A stretch of 35,817 nt of DNA from Bacteroidia bacterium (GTDB taxonomy: Bacteria > Bacteroidota > Bacteroidia > Bacteroidales > Prolixibacteraceae). Shown piece by piece: positions 25,257-33,657 of the stretch. The DNA lies in the NCBI GenBank assembly GCA_025358395.1, contig JANYJT010000189.1, positions 1 through 35,817 of the forward strand, read 5' to 3'. A model generated the notes under the pieces. That model was not told the DNA's origin. It saw nothing but the letters and a program-made list of their open reading frames with translations, and ran no database searches. Position 1 is the first letter of the stretch. Each line of letters starts with the position of its first letter. The position numbers were made by a program, and so were the translations under genes.

Positions 25257-26783
25257 TTATTTGAATTTCACCGGTTGGCTTTCTGCATGAGTTGGACTTA
25301 TTGCTGTAACAACATACCTGTATCTGGACGGTCGGTAACCCTTTGCTGCCGTCAGTAGAATTTTCTGATGGGAGGTGGTAAAAATAATCTTGTCGGGGTT
25401 TTCAATTTTTTTGCGTTGTAGAAACTTGAATCGATAAATTACAAAGAGGCTGTTATTTGCTTGCTTTTCCCATGAAAGGATGATGTTTTTTCCCTCTTTT
25501 TGAACGACAGCGTTTACCGGCTTATCTGGAATGACTGGAACCACAAGCGGATTTACGGGTGTCAGAGCCGGATACCGGTAGTGTTCTTTCAGGAGATTTT
25601 CTTTTACAGACAATGGGTTCTTTAATAGAAATTTAGCACTGAAAAACATGCTTCCTTTGATTTCAGGAATAGTTCTGTTCAGCGTGATTTGATTGATAAT
25701 CTCATCAGAAGTTCTCCAGGAAAGATCTCTCGAAGCAGGATCAATCAGGTAGATTGCCTGACCGCTATACACATTACAACCGTAACTATGTTCGGCCCAC
25801 CATTTTGCAAGTATTTTATAATCAGCCACTTCTTTGCCGATGTACCAATAAAGCTGCGGAGTAACATAGTCGATCCATTTTTCTTTTTGCCATTTTAGAA
25901 TGTCGGCATACAAATCATCATAATTTGATACCCCGGCCCTGGTTTCCGAGCCATCCGGATCGTTCTTTTTGTTGCGCCAAACACCAAAAGGGGAAATCCC
26001 GAATTCGACATTTGGATTGATGGATTTTATGCTGTCGTGAAGTTGTTTAATGATCTGATCAACATTGTTCCGACGCCAGTCATCCTTTTTTTGAGGATCA
26101 AATGTTCCTCCAAATTTTTTGAAGGAATTATCATCCGGAAATTCCGAACCGGAAATTTTGTACGGATAGAAATAGTCATCAAAATGTATGGCATCGATGT
26201 CGTACCTTCTAACCAGGTCGCTTACCACCCGGGCAACATGGTTCCGAACAGCCGGTATCCCGGGATCGAAATATTTTTTCTTGCCATAGGTGAGCATCCA
26301 TTCAGGGTGGGTATTGGAAACGTGGTTAGGAGCCGCCTTGGTTTTGTCAATGTTTTGGATGGCTCTGTAGGGATTTAGCCAAACATGAACGTCCATTCCC
26401 CGTTTACGACATTCGTCGATGGTAAATTGCAACGGATCATACCAGGGGTCCGGTGCCTGACCTTGTTTACCCGTGAGCCATTCGGACCATGGTTCCAATT
26501 CAGAAGCATAAAGAGCATCCGCGTCGGGCCGGATCTGAAAGACCACTGCATTCATATTGTATTCTTTGGCCGCATCCAAAAGAGCGATCATTTCTGCCTT
26601 TTGTGCCTCAGTCGTTAAAAATGGGGTAGATGGCCAGTCTATATTTTCTACCGTAGCAATCCAGATAGCCCTCAATTCCCGTTTGGGATACTCTTTGGCA
26701 TCGGATTTAATAGCCCAACCAAACAAAAGAACAAACAACAATATGTACTTTATCTTCTTCACGAGGTAAGATGTTTTAATCAT
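25257..26783 (-). CDS. Glycosyl-hydrolase-like 10 (GHL10/DUF187), DigH/YddW-like, exported
   Basis: 508 residues. The signal peptide covers about 10-29 (KIKYILLFVLLFGWAIKSDA). The catalytic TIM-barrel-like region (about 35-405) has the family blocks ELRAIWIATVENIDWPSTP, YNMNAVVFQIRPDADALYAS, GMDVHVWLNPYRA, YDIDAIHFDDYFYPY, EFGISPFGVWRN and DYVTPQLYWYIG. A fibronectin-type tail fills about 415-508 (PDKPVNAVVQKEGKNIILSW). E. coli YddW was renamed DigH after being shown to cut peptidoglycan glycan strands lacking stem peptides, which fits this operon, where the amidase upstream in the pathway would create such strands. Located outside the cytoplasm. It follows the transglutaminase-like gene by 109 bp. 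Confidence 0.88.
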   Translation of the reverse strand: MIKTSYLVKKIKYILLFVLLFGWAIKSDAKEYPKRELRAIWIATVENIDWPSTPFLTTEAQKAEMIALLDAAKEYNMNAVVFQIRPDADALYASELEPWSEWLTGKQGQAPDPWYDPLQFTIDECRKRGMDVHVWLNPYRAIQNIDKTKAAPNHVSNTHPEWMLTYGKKKYFDPGIPAVRNHVARVVSDLVRRYDIDAIHFDDYFYPYKISGSEFPDDNSFKKFGGTFDPQKKDDWRRNNVDQIIKQLHDSIKSINPNVEFGISPFGVWRNKKNDPDGSETRAGVSNYDDLYADILKWQKEKWIDYVTPQLYWYIGKEVADYKILAKWWAEHSYGCNVYSGQAIYLIDPASRDLSWRTSDEIINQITLNRTIPEIKGSMFFSAKFLLKNPLSVKENLLKEHYRYPALTPVNPLVVPVIPDKPVNAVVQKEGKNIILSWEKQANNSLFVIYRFKFLQRKKIENPDKIIFTTSHQKILLTAAKGYRPSRYRYVVTAISPTHAESQPVKFK

Positions 26784-26892
26784 TTGAAATTTAATCTTTT
26801 AATTTATAATAATTTGTTTTCGTAATCAGTTGATTATTCAATCCTATCGTCTTCTTCTCGCCCCGAGGCCTCCTCCTTCTTCAGTCTCCCGA

Positions 26893-28332
26893 TCATTCGT
26901 AAGTAACCTCCATGTGCCAATTCCATTTGTCAAAATAGAGATTTCCGCCTTTCCATTCCACTTCCCCACGTTGAAAATCATATGGTTCGCTTCTGAAATA
27001 CTTTTTTGCTGGAGTAAACTGTGAACTTATATCATCATTGACAATCATCCGGTAGGCATCTATTCCGGTTATGTAAAAATCCCTGATCTTTTCATTGGGA
27101 CTGTTTTGAAGTCCAAATGACTGATCCAATGGTACCCAGCCGATTCCTTCGTAATATACTTCACACCAGTCATGAAGATTCACCTCTCCGGGATGAAGCA
27201 TCCAGCCACTTTGCCATTTGACCGGAATTCCGACAGATCTGGCCAACGTCATAAACAGCAAAGTTTGCATACCACAGTCACCATGGCGGTTTCCCATCAC
27301 AAATCCGGGGATATCAGGCATAATCGAATACTCAATTGCACTTGCCCAGGTGACAGAATCATTGATCCATTTATATATTTTTCTTACCTGAACCAAAGGG
27401 TTAGTCTCACCTTGTAAAATATTTTCAGCTAAGGCTTTGATTCTTGAATTAAAAATTATTTGAGGGGGGGTCTCACGAGTAAATTCCTTATAAATTTGAC
27501 TCTTTTTTTGATATGGCTTGACCATTTGAGGAGTAAATAGAAAAGATTGGGCAAATGAGGTAAACTCTATTGTCAAATTGAAAATTGTCACCTGATTTTC
27601 TACAGAAACCTTTTCAAGATAAACTGATCGCTGCATATCGGACGGTGGAGAAATTCTATTTTTGGCTGGATCTGTCTTTAATAACAGGACCCCTTGTTGA
27701 CGTTGATGATTTTCTCTGGGGAATGGCATCCAGCATCTGATAGTATCTCCAGGAGGAACAGAATTTGGCTGCACACGGATGGTATAATTGAGCAACATTT
27801 TAACGGGGTTGACCGGTTTCCCTGAGACAGTTGTTTTTGCTAGGATTTCAGACGTATGTGTCAATTTAAATTTCGGAAAAGTATCTTTCTTAAATTCGTC
27901 TTTTGGGGATTTTAGTTTAGCATAGGCGGAATCCAGCAAAAACAAGTTACGCACACAGTTTTTGAAATAGATTTTCTTGCCATCCAGTAGAAGCACATCT
28001 AATTTGTGTTCCTGTTCAAGGCGAGAAAGTACAGAGTTGTCAATTTGGGGTTGGTATTTGTACAAAGCTTTAAGAACATCACTTCCGGTCAAAGTAAAAT
28101 CAATTTTTATTCGATGGCATATATCGAGAATAGAATCAATTTTGACATGGTCAGATGCTGAAAGACTGGTTGATTTTGAAATTTGACCAGCCATTTTTAT
28201 GGCATTAGTTAACTGACCGCTTTCTAGTAATTTTTGTGCATCGTAAACACCATTCTGCGCAGGCTGAATGCATTCGATTAAAAAGATCATCAATATAAAT
28301 GCTGCTGCGCTATGTTTGAGGAAGGATGTCAT
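26893..28332 (-). CDS. Exported transglutaminase-like cysteine protein
   Basis: 479 residues. A hydrophobic N-terminal segment (HSAAAFILMIFLIEC) suggests export; the cysteine at 21 follows Glu, so a lipobox is doubtful. The transglutaminase-like domain spans about 300-410, with the full triad Cys353 (RHGDCGMQ), His387 (NLHDWCEVYY) and Asp403 (WVPLDQSFG). The region before it (about 175-290) is beta-rich and resembles the domain often found ahead of bacterial transglutaminase-like peptidases. Such proteins are usually peptidases or amidases rather than cross-linkers, so action on stem or cross-bridge peptides would fit the locus, but that is inference. A run of seven C residues on the coding strand (27464-27470) sits mid-gene. 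It follows the GH9 gene by 42 bp. Confidence 0.8.
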   Translation of the reverse strand: MTSFLKHSAAAFILMIFLIECIQPAQNGVYDAQKLLESGQLTNAIKMAGQISKSTSLSASDHVKIDSILDICHRIKIDFTLTGSDVLKALYKYQPQIDNSVLSRLEQEHKLDVLLLDGKKIYFKNCVRNLFLLDSAYAKLKSPKDEFKKDTFPKFKLTHTSEILAKTTVSGKPVNPVKMLLNYTIRVQPNSVPPGDTIRCWMPFPRENHQRQQGVLLLKTDPAKNRISPPSDMQRSVYLEKVSVENQVTIFNLTIEFTSFAQSFLFTPQMVKPYQKKSQIYKEFTRETPPQIIFNSRIKALAENILQGETNPLVQVRKIYKWINDSVTWASAIEYSIMPDIPGFVMGNRHGDCGMQTLLFMTLARSVGIPVKWQSGWMLHPGEVNLHDWCEVYYEGIGWVPLDQSFGLQNSPNEKIRDFYITGIDAYRMIVNDDISSQFTPAKKYFRSEPYDFQRGEVEWKGGNLYFDKWNWHMEVTYE

Positions 28333-28374
28333 AGGCTAAAATTAGTCAAAATTTGTCTGAATATTTGCTGGTTT

Positions 28375-30861
28375 TCATCTGGAAACCTCATACAGGCTGC
28401 AAAGTGAATATCCCTTCTCCTTCAAGTAGGTTTGTATTTCATCCAATCTCAGGTATAATTTGTCCGTTCTCATTGGAGAAGTGCCCAAATGGATCAGGAT
28501 CATAGTGCCGTTCAGCCCATTCGGGTCCCTGGATTCAAACATTTTCAAATCATTAATTAATTGGTCTGAGCTACGATAGTTTGACATATCCGGTGTAGTA
28601 TAATCAGCATTTGTCCGGATTCCGGGAGTAAAATTTATGGTAGTCAATCCCAGCTGATTTCCCCAGGAAATCACCTCCTGGTTATACCATTCATAGGGTG
28701 GCAGAAAGTATGTTGCATTGGAGGCATTTATGCCGAATGCTTTCATCTCCTGGTAGTTGGATTTAAGATCTTTCTCAAAATCGATTCGTTTTACCAATGT
28801 AGAATCTCTTTTGACCCAATCTGCATACAGAAGGTGACGATCCGAATGAGCGCCGAGATAATGACCATTGGCCAATAGTTGTTTAATTAGTACTGTGTTC
28901 TGTTTGTTTCTGTAAAAATCACCGGTAAAGAAGAAGGAACCTTTTGATCCAAATTTCCTGAGTGATTTTTCTATCACCTGACCGCCCTCGTTAAATTCAT
29001 GGGCAGAAAAAATCAGATAAATCTTCTTCTCCTCAGAGTTCATCCTGACAATTGCTCCCTGATTGTCTGCTGTTTGCCTTTCTAAGTGCTTTTTAAGACC
29101 AGGTGCTTCGAGCGAAGATAACAGATAACTCAGGCTTGCGGTACCATCCATCGTAGGTTCATTGGTGGAATAATCGCCTGTGTCATCATGGTACACTGCC
29201 TTCCCTCCCTGAAATGCAGCATAACTATCAGCATGGTGAAGTGTAATTCCCAGCAATGATTTGTAGATCTGCTGTGAGACAGGTCCGTCGACCAATCCGC
29301 CATAGGTTGTCTGCTTCATCAAATAGGCAATCGACGAATGGGGGTCGTCAGGATAATCGCCGGTGGCAGGTAGTCCGCATACCATTGAGGTACCCCAGGG
29401 ATTGCAGCCGAATAGCCAATCTGTCAGTGCAGCTTCGAGCTTTTCAAATTGACGGTCGCCTGTGATCTGACGGTAAAGTCTGGCCTGTGTGGCAGCCGCA
29501 ACCACCAGATTATTTGAACACCAGATAAACGGAATTCCGATTGGGAAAGGGTCGTTGAGACTAAATTTTTGCAGAATGCTCAATCCTTGTTTCATGAAAC
29601 CGGCAAATTTCGTAGAAAGTATGGTGTCTTTTGACTGCGCCAGAAGTGCATGACCCAGATTGACAAAGGGATAATATTGATAATGACGTGCCCGATGCTG
29701 CTCCATCCATGGAGTAACCTGCTCAATTTCGCCCCATTTTGCTGCTGCTTTTTGATCCTCCAATGAATTTGACATTTGCGAAAGAGTTGCCGCAGCAAGT
29801 TCCATATCATCAGTATAATTCTCTTCCTCATAGAAATAAGGTGAGACTACACAGGCTGTTTGACATACGCCAGGATCAGTTTGAGCAAATTCCCATGCTT
29901 CCCTGGCCTTCCTTTTTAATTGTATCGACAATGCCGGATCGATGTCACTAAAGATCTTGGAGCCCAACGCGAATGATGAACTAAATTTGGCCGCAATCGA
30001 TGCTACACCTGTTGTGCGGTTTCGGTTTTTGCCGCTTCCTTGCGGCTTCCCGGTAGCAAAATAGACAGGTCTGTATTTCTTCCCTAATCCATACGAAACA
30101 GTGTCCAATGTTGGAAGTCTATACCCGCGGTGATCCCTGTCGTCGGCAATTTGGTAATACATTTCATCTTGAGCAGGATTCATCTTAAGAAGCCAGTCCA
30201 ATCCCCATCGTGCTTCATCCAGAATATCCGGTATGCCGTTTGGCCCGGGCAATCCGTTTGCCTGATAATTATCCTTGTAAACCGCAGGATTTTCATTGTA
30301 CGCGAAAAGCATTTGATAGACTGCATTAGCGGAAGTGAGGGTATATTGGAGATAGTCAGAAGCATCATGCCAACCCCCGGTAACATCCAGCCATTTCCCG
30401 GTCTTATTTGGATGATCAACTATAATACCATCATAGGTATGACAGGAATCTTTTAGAAAAGGATTATAGCCGCATCGCTGCTGTCTGAGGTACTTTAGTA
30501 TGAAGTCCGCTGAACCTTTGTAAACGCCCGCTGAAACAGGGAATGAAGGAGAAATAGCATCAGCTGCCTCCAGATGGTAACCTCCCGGTTGTACGACAGA
30601 AGTGAAATCAAGTCTGTACGCACTTTGCTGACCCCATATAGACCCGTCAGCAGGAAGTGGAACTCCCTCAAAAATCATTTTGCCGGAGAGGTTATCTATT
30701 ACCTTGAATTTTTTTAGTAATACGGACCTGTTGCTCAGAAAAACCGCAATCTTTATTCCATCCGGAAGATAACCCATTTGATTGATTCGGATCAAATCTG
30801 TCCCGAATGCATTGAAAAATAGACAAGTCATTAACATCCATACTCCAATTAATCTAGCCAT
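28375..30861 (-). CDS. Exported GH9 glycoside hydrolase fused to a polysaccharide deacetylase (CE4-like) domain
   Basis: 828 residues, signal peptide ending near Gly20. An Ig-like CelD-type N-domain (22-110, INQMGYLPDGIKIAVFLSN) is followed by GH9 (about 115-585). GGWHDASDYLQY (162-173) holds the catalytic base pair Asp166/Asp169, and DYSTNEPTMDGTASL (563-577) has the acid Glu568. The C-terminal NodB/CE4-like domain (about 612-828) has the metal motif HSDRH (672-676) and PPYEWYN (721-727), but motif 1 is SAHEFNEGG instead of a TFDDG-type acidic pair. GH9 members include cellulases and exo-glucosaminidases; fused to a deacetylase and leading a wall-salvage operon, an amino-sugar substrate is more likely than cellulose. 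It is the first gene of the minus operon, with a promoter just upstream. Confidence 0.88.
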   Translation of the reverse strand: MARLIGVWMLMTCLFFNAFGTDLIRINQMGYLPDGIKIAVFLSNRSVLLKKFKVIDNLSGKMIFEGVPLPADGSIWGQQSAYRLDFTSVVQPGGYHLEAADAISPSFPVSAGVYKGSADFILKYLRQQRCGYNPFLKDSCHTYDGIIVDHPNKTGKWLDVTGGWHDASDYLQYTLTSANAVYQMLFAYNENPAVYKDNYQANGLPGPNGIPDILDEARWGLDWLLKMNPAQDEMYYQIADDRDHRGYRLPTLDTVSYGLGKKYRPVYFATGKPQGSGKNRNRTTGVASIAAKFSSSFALGSKIFSDIDPALSIQLKRKAREAWEFAQTDPGVCQTACVVSPYFYEEENYTDDMELAAATLSQMSNSLEDQKAAAKWGEIEQVTPWMEQHRARHYQYYPFVNLGHALLAQSKDTILSTKFAGFMKQGLSILQKFSLNDPFPIGIPFIWCSNNLVVAAATQARLYRQITGDRQFEKLEAALTDWLFGCNPWGTSMVCGLPATGDYPDDPHSSIAYLMKQTTYGGLVDGPVSQQIYKSLLGITLHHADSYAAFQGGKAVYHDDTGDYSTNEPTMDGTASLSYLLSSLEAPGLKKHLERQTADNQGAIVRMNSEEKKIYLIFSAHEFNEGGQVIEKSLRKFGSKGSFFFTGDFYRNKQNTVLIKQLLANGHYLGAHSDRHLLYADWVKRDSTLVKRIDFEKDLKSNYQEMKAFGINASNATYFLPPYEWYNQEVISWGNQLGLTTINFTPGIRTNADYTTPDMSNYRSSDQLINDLKMFESRDPNGLNGTMILIHLGTSPMRTDKLYLRLDEIQTYLKEKGYSLCSLYEVSR

Positions 30862-30901
30862 ACGAAGCGTTTTAATAAATGGAATTCTGTATATAACACA
30901 T

Positions 30902-30931
30902 CAAAAATAGCCTAAATAATGAAAAATGCAA
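30902..30931 (-). promoter_or_regulatory. Bacteroidota-type promoter for the minus-strand salvage operon
   Basis: On the minus strand, TATTTTTG (30909-30902) matches the -7 consensus TAnnTTTG exactly, and TTG (30931-30929) lies 19 nt upstream, as in the TTTG-N19-21-TAnnTTTG pattern of the Bacteroidota primary sigma factor. The predicted start of transcription is about 30-40 nt ahead of the GH9 start codon (30861). Confidence 0.55.
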
Positions 30932-30956
30932 TATTGGTCATACATGTTATATAATA

Positions 30957-30988
30957 CCTGTAATATGTTGGTAAAATTTGTATCTTTA
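30957..30988 (+). promoter_or_regulatory. Possible weak promoter for the murK-murQ pair
   Basis: TATCTTTA (30981-30988) differs from TAnnTTTG only in the last base, and CCTG (30957-30960) is a poor -33 element 20 nt upstream. It would start transcription about 55 nt before the GTG start. It lies back to back with the minus operon promoter in the same 188 bp spacer, so an operator for both could sit here; no clear palindrome was found. Confidence 0.3.
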
Positions 30989-31049
30989 CATATAGAAACA
31001 AAAGGCACCTGAAATTTTTATAAATAAGTACTCCTTAATTATTTTAACT

Positions 31050-31895
31050 GTGATATTAATTGCGGACAGCGGTTCAACAAAGTGCTCCTGGAAATTGCTA
31101 TCAGAAAAAGGCGTGATTGCCTCACTTTGTACGGAAGGAATTAATCCCTTTTTTCGCACAACAGCTTCCATTTATGACGAGCTTCTCAAGGAACTTTTGC
31201 CGGTAACAACATCAGAAGTCAGAAAAATATTTTTTTATGGCTCAGGAATCATTAACGTAGAAAAGGCAAATATTATTCGGTTGGCCTTGGCCAAACTATA
31301 TCCAGTTGCCAACATTGAGTTATTTAGTGATGTGATAGCTGCCTCCCGTTCCCTTTTTGGAAGTACCCAAGGAATTGCCTGCATTTTGGGTACAGGATCA
31401 AATGTCTGTCTCTACGATGGGCAAAAAGTAATAGCCTCAATTTCTCCCCTTGGATTTATTCTTGGAGATGAAGGAAGTGGAGCAATACTAGGCAGAAAAC
31501 TATTGGGGGATTTTTTTAAAGAGGTCATGCCTGGGCCTTTGAGGGAAAAATTTGAGAAAAAGTACTGTCTAACCAGGGATGTGGCACTTCAAAGGGTATA
31601 CAAAGCAGAAAAGCCAAATCACTTCCTTGCATCTTTTGCCCCATTCCTTTCCGAAGAAATAGCATCTGAGTATGCACATCACCTTGTTTCCGATAGTTTC
31701 AATGAATTTTTTGAACGGAATGTGACCAAAATTCCTGAATACAACTCTCTTCCAATCGGATTTGTTGGATCTGTCGCTTTTTATTTTAGCAGTATCTTAA
31801 AGGAGACATGTGAGAAATACCGAATGAACTGCGTATCCATCCTTCGGGAGCCTATGGACGGACTCGTAAAATACCATCTGATCAATAACATTTAA
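31050..31895 (+). CDS. murK: BadF/BadG-type amino-sugar kinase, probable MurNAc/GlcNAc kinase
   Basis: 281 residues, GTG start. The start is fixed by the family N-terminus ILIADSGSTKCSW (2-14, phosphate-1 loop) and no in-frame ATG was seen just upstream. Other ASKHA signatures are Asp94 (SDVIAA, likely catalytic base), LGTGSN (113-118, phosphate-2) and GDEGSG (139-144, typical of N-acetylglucosamine kinases), with a late GFVGSVA adenosine motif. It phosphorylates an N-acetylhexosamine at O-6 with ATP in the cytoplasm. Placement 10 bp ahead of murQ argues for MurNAc, as in the Tannerella forsythia and Clostridium acetobutylicum MurK kinases; GlcNAc may also be used. Transcribed divergently from the salvage operon. 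Kinase class is firm; substrate preference is inferred. Confidence 0.85.
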   Translation: MILIADSGSTKCSWKLLSEKGVIASLCTEGINPFFRTTASIYDELLKELLPVTTSEVRKIFFYGSGIINVEKANIIRLALAKLYPVANIELFSDVIAASRSLFGSTQGIACILGTGSNVCLYDGQKVIASISPLGFILGDEGSGAILGRKLLGDFFKEVMPGPLREKFEKKYCLTRDVALQRVYKAEKPNHFLASFAPFLSEEIASEYAHHLVSDSFNEFFERNVTKIPEYNSLPIGFVGSVAFYFSSILKETCEKYRMNCVSILREPMDGLVKYHLINNI

Positions 31896-31905
31896 GCAGC
31901 ACTAT

Positions 31906-32724
31906 ATGACTAACGAGAGTATTACTGAAAGAGATTCGTTATACCACGATTTGGAGAGAATGTCGGTGAAGGAGTTGCTCATGAATATTCATGAAGAGGA
32001 TAAGAGGGTATTGCCAGCGATCAGTGCGGTGATTCCGCAAATAGAAAAACTCGTTGAGCAGGCATTTCTTCGGATGAAAAAGGGAGGTCGTCTTTTTTAC
32101 ATGGGTGCTGGTACGAGTGGCCGACTGGGTATTTTGGATGCCTCAGAGATTCCTCCAACTTTTGGAGTCGGATATGGACTTGTAATCGGATTGATAGCAG
32201 GGGGTGATAGGGCCATTCGTAAAGCTGTAGAGGCGGCTGAAGATGATGAAGAGATAGGATGGAAGGAGTTAGAAAAGCTCGAAATAAATGAATTGGATAC
32301 TGTTGTCGGCATTGCAGCCTCCGGGCGCACTCCTTATGTCGTAGGAGCAGTAAAAAGGGCAAGACTAAACAATATCCTTACCGCCTGCATTGTCAATAAT
32401 CCAGATAGCATTCTTGCCAGAAATGTTGACATTGCCATAGAGGCAATTGTGGGACCTGAATTCGTTACCGGAAGTACACGAATGAAATCAGGCACATCGC
32501 AAAAAATGATCCTGAACATGATAACTACATCGGTCATGATCAAGCTAGGTCGCGTTAAAGGGAATAAAATGGTTAACATGCAATTAACGAACCAAAAATT
32601 AATACATAGAGGCACCAGAATGATTGTAGGCGAGCTTGGATACAGCGAGGACAAGGCTAAACGGTTGTTACTGCTTCATGGTTCGGTCAATGAAGTTCTT
32701 AATGCAGCCAGAAATGAGAAATAA
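31906..32724 (+). CDS. murQ: N-acetylmuramic acid 6-phosphate etherase
   Basis: 272 residues, slightly shorter than the roughly 300 of E. coli MurQ at the C-terminus. The SIS domain shows GAGTSGRLGILDASEIPPTF (67-86) with Glu81, and AAEDD (110-114) with Glu112; these match the two catalytic glutamates of MurQ. GIAASGRTPYVVGA and GSTRMKSGTSQKMILNM are the other conserved blocks. It removes the D-lactyl ether from MurNAc-6-phosphate, giving GlcNAc-6-phosphate and D-lactate in the cytoplasm. It starts 10 bp after the kinase gene, forming a two-gene operon that ends at the hairpin at 32724-32767. No MurR-type regulator is nearby, unlike in E. coli. Confidence 0.97.
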   Translation: MTNESITERDSLYHDLERMSVKELLMNIHEEDKRVLPAISAVIPQIEKLVEQAFLRMKKGGRLFYMGAGTSGRLGILDASEIPPTFGVGYGLVIGLIAGGDRAIRKAVEAAEDDEEIGWKELEKLEINELDTVVGIAASGRTPYVVGAVKRARLNNILTACIVNNPDSILARNVDIAIEAIVGPEFVTGSTRMKSGTSQKMILNMITTSVMIKLGRVKGNKMVNMQLTNQKLIHRGTRMIVGELGYSEDKAKRLLLLHGSVNEVLNAARNEK

Positions 32725-32767
32725 AAAAGAAGCCGTCTCATTTTTTCTTCTGAGACGGCTTCTTTTT
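32724..32767. terminator. 17-bp bidirectional terminator between murQ and sucD
   Basis: Left arm 32724-32740 (AAAAAGAAGCCGTCTCA) pairs perfectly with right arm 32751-32767 around a 10-nt loop. A-rich and T-rich arms make it work as an intrinsic terminator in both directions, between the converging stops of murQ (32724) and sucD (32766). Confidence 0.93.
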
Positions 32768-33635
32768 ATTTTAAAACCTGCTTGATAAGTTCCGGTATCT
32801 CGCTAGGTATTTTGGCAACTTTCACGCCGACCCGTTCGAATGCTTTGATCTTTTCTTCCGCGGTTCCACTTCCACTTGAAATAATCGCACCAGCATGCCC
32901 CATCCGTTTCCCGGGAGGAGCCGACTGACCGGCAATAAAAGCAACAACAGGTTTGGTTACATGATCCCGGATGAACTGAGCGGCCCTTTCCTCAGCATCT
33001 CCTCCAATCTCCCCAATTAACACAATGGCTTCAGTCGCAGGATCATCCTGGAACATTTGTAAAAGCTCCAGATAATAGAGTCCTGCAACAGGATCCCCAC
33101 CGATACCAACACATGTGCTCTGGCCAATTCCATTGCTGGTAAGCTGGTAAACCATCTCATAAGTGAGTGTACCGCTTCTGCTCATCAATCCAACATTGCC
33201 CTTCAGGAAAATATTTCCGGGCAAGATACCGACCAATGCTTCTTCTGGTGAGATCAATCCCGGACAATTGGGCCCAATTAGCTTGGTCCCCTTTTTAGCC
33301 AGGTAAGGCATCACTTTGACCATATCAAGTGTCGGAACGCCCTCTGAAATGGCAATGACCAGTTCAATTCCCGCTTCGGAGGCTTCCAAAATCGCATCAG
33401 CTGCCAGATGGGCAGGAACAAAAATGATCGTAGTGTTCGCGCCGGTTGCCTTAACAGCTTCTTCAACAGTATTGAAAACAGGAATGCCATCAACAGCTGA
33501 ACCACCCTTGCCAGGAGAGACCCCAGCCACTACATTTGTTCCGTACGCTTTCATCTTACCGGCATGGAAACTTCCGTCTCTGCCCGTAATACCCTGCACC
33601 AATAATTTTGTATTTTGATTGACTAATATGCTCAT
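32766..33635 (-). CDS. sucD: Succinyl-CoA synthetase alpha subunit
   Basis: 289 residues from ATG at 33635 ([18 protein letters not shown]), which matches the family N-terminus; the longer frame from 33680 would add 15 residues overlapping the sucC stop. The CoA-binding Rossmann domain (GVSPGKGG, 38-45) and ligase domain ([22 protein letters not shown]) are present. His247 in [19 protein letters not shown] is the phosphorylated histidine. With the beta subunit it interconverts succinyl-CoA and succinate with formation of a nucleoside triphosphate in the citric acid cycle. It lies 22 bp downstream of sucC. Housekeeping gene, unrelated to the wall-salvage cluster beyond adjacency. Confidence 0.97.
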   Translation of the reverse strand: MSILVNQNTKLLVQGITGRDGSFHAGKMKAYGTNVVAGVSPGKGGSAVDGIPVFNTVEEAVKATGANTTIIFVPAHLAADAILEASEAGIELVIAISEGVPTLDMVKVMPYLAKKGTKLIGPNCPGLISPEEALVGILPGNIFLKGNVGLMSRSGTLTYEMVYQLTSNGIGQSTCVGIGGDPVAGLYYLELLQMFQDDPATEAIVLIGEIGGDAEERAAQFIRDHVTKPVVAFIAGQSAPPGKRMGHAGAIISSGSGTAEEKIKAFERVGVKVAKIPSEIPELIKQVLK

Positions 33636-33657
33636 ATCATAAATAATAAGATGGTTC

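Noticed and set aside
26840..26890. Further junction repeat upstream of the GHL10 gene
   Set aside because: The tract is pyrimidine-rich but shows no clear 7- or 8-bp period.
28375..30861. Cellulase for the GH9 protein
   Set aside because: The GH9 family alone would allow it, but the deacetylase fusion and operon context point to an amino-sugar polymer.
32021..32654. Reverse-strand frames opposite murQ
   Set aside because: Shadows of the SIS-domain coding sequence; the sense strand has every MurQ motif.
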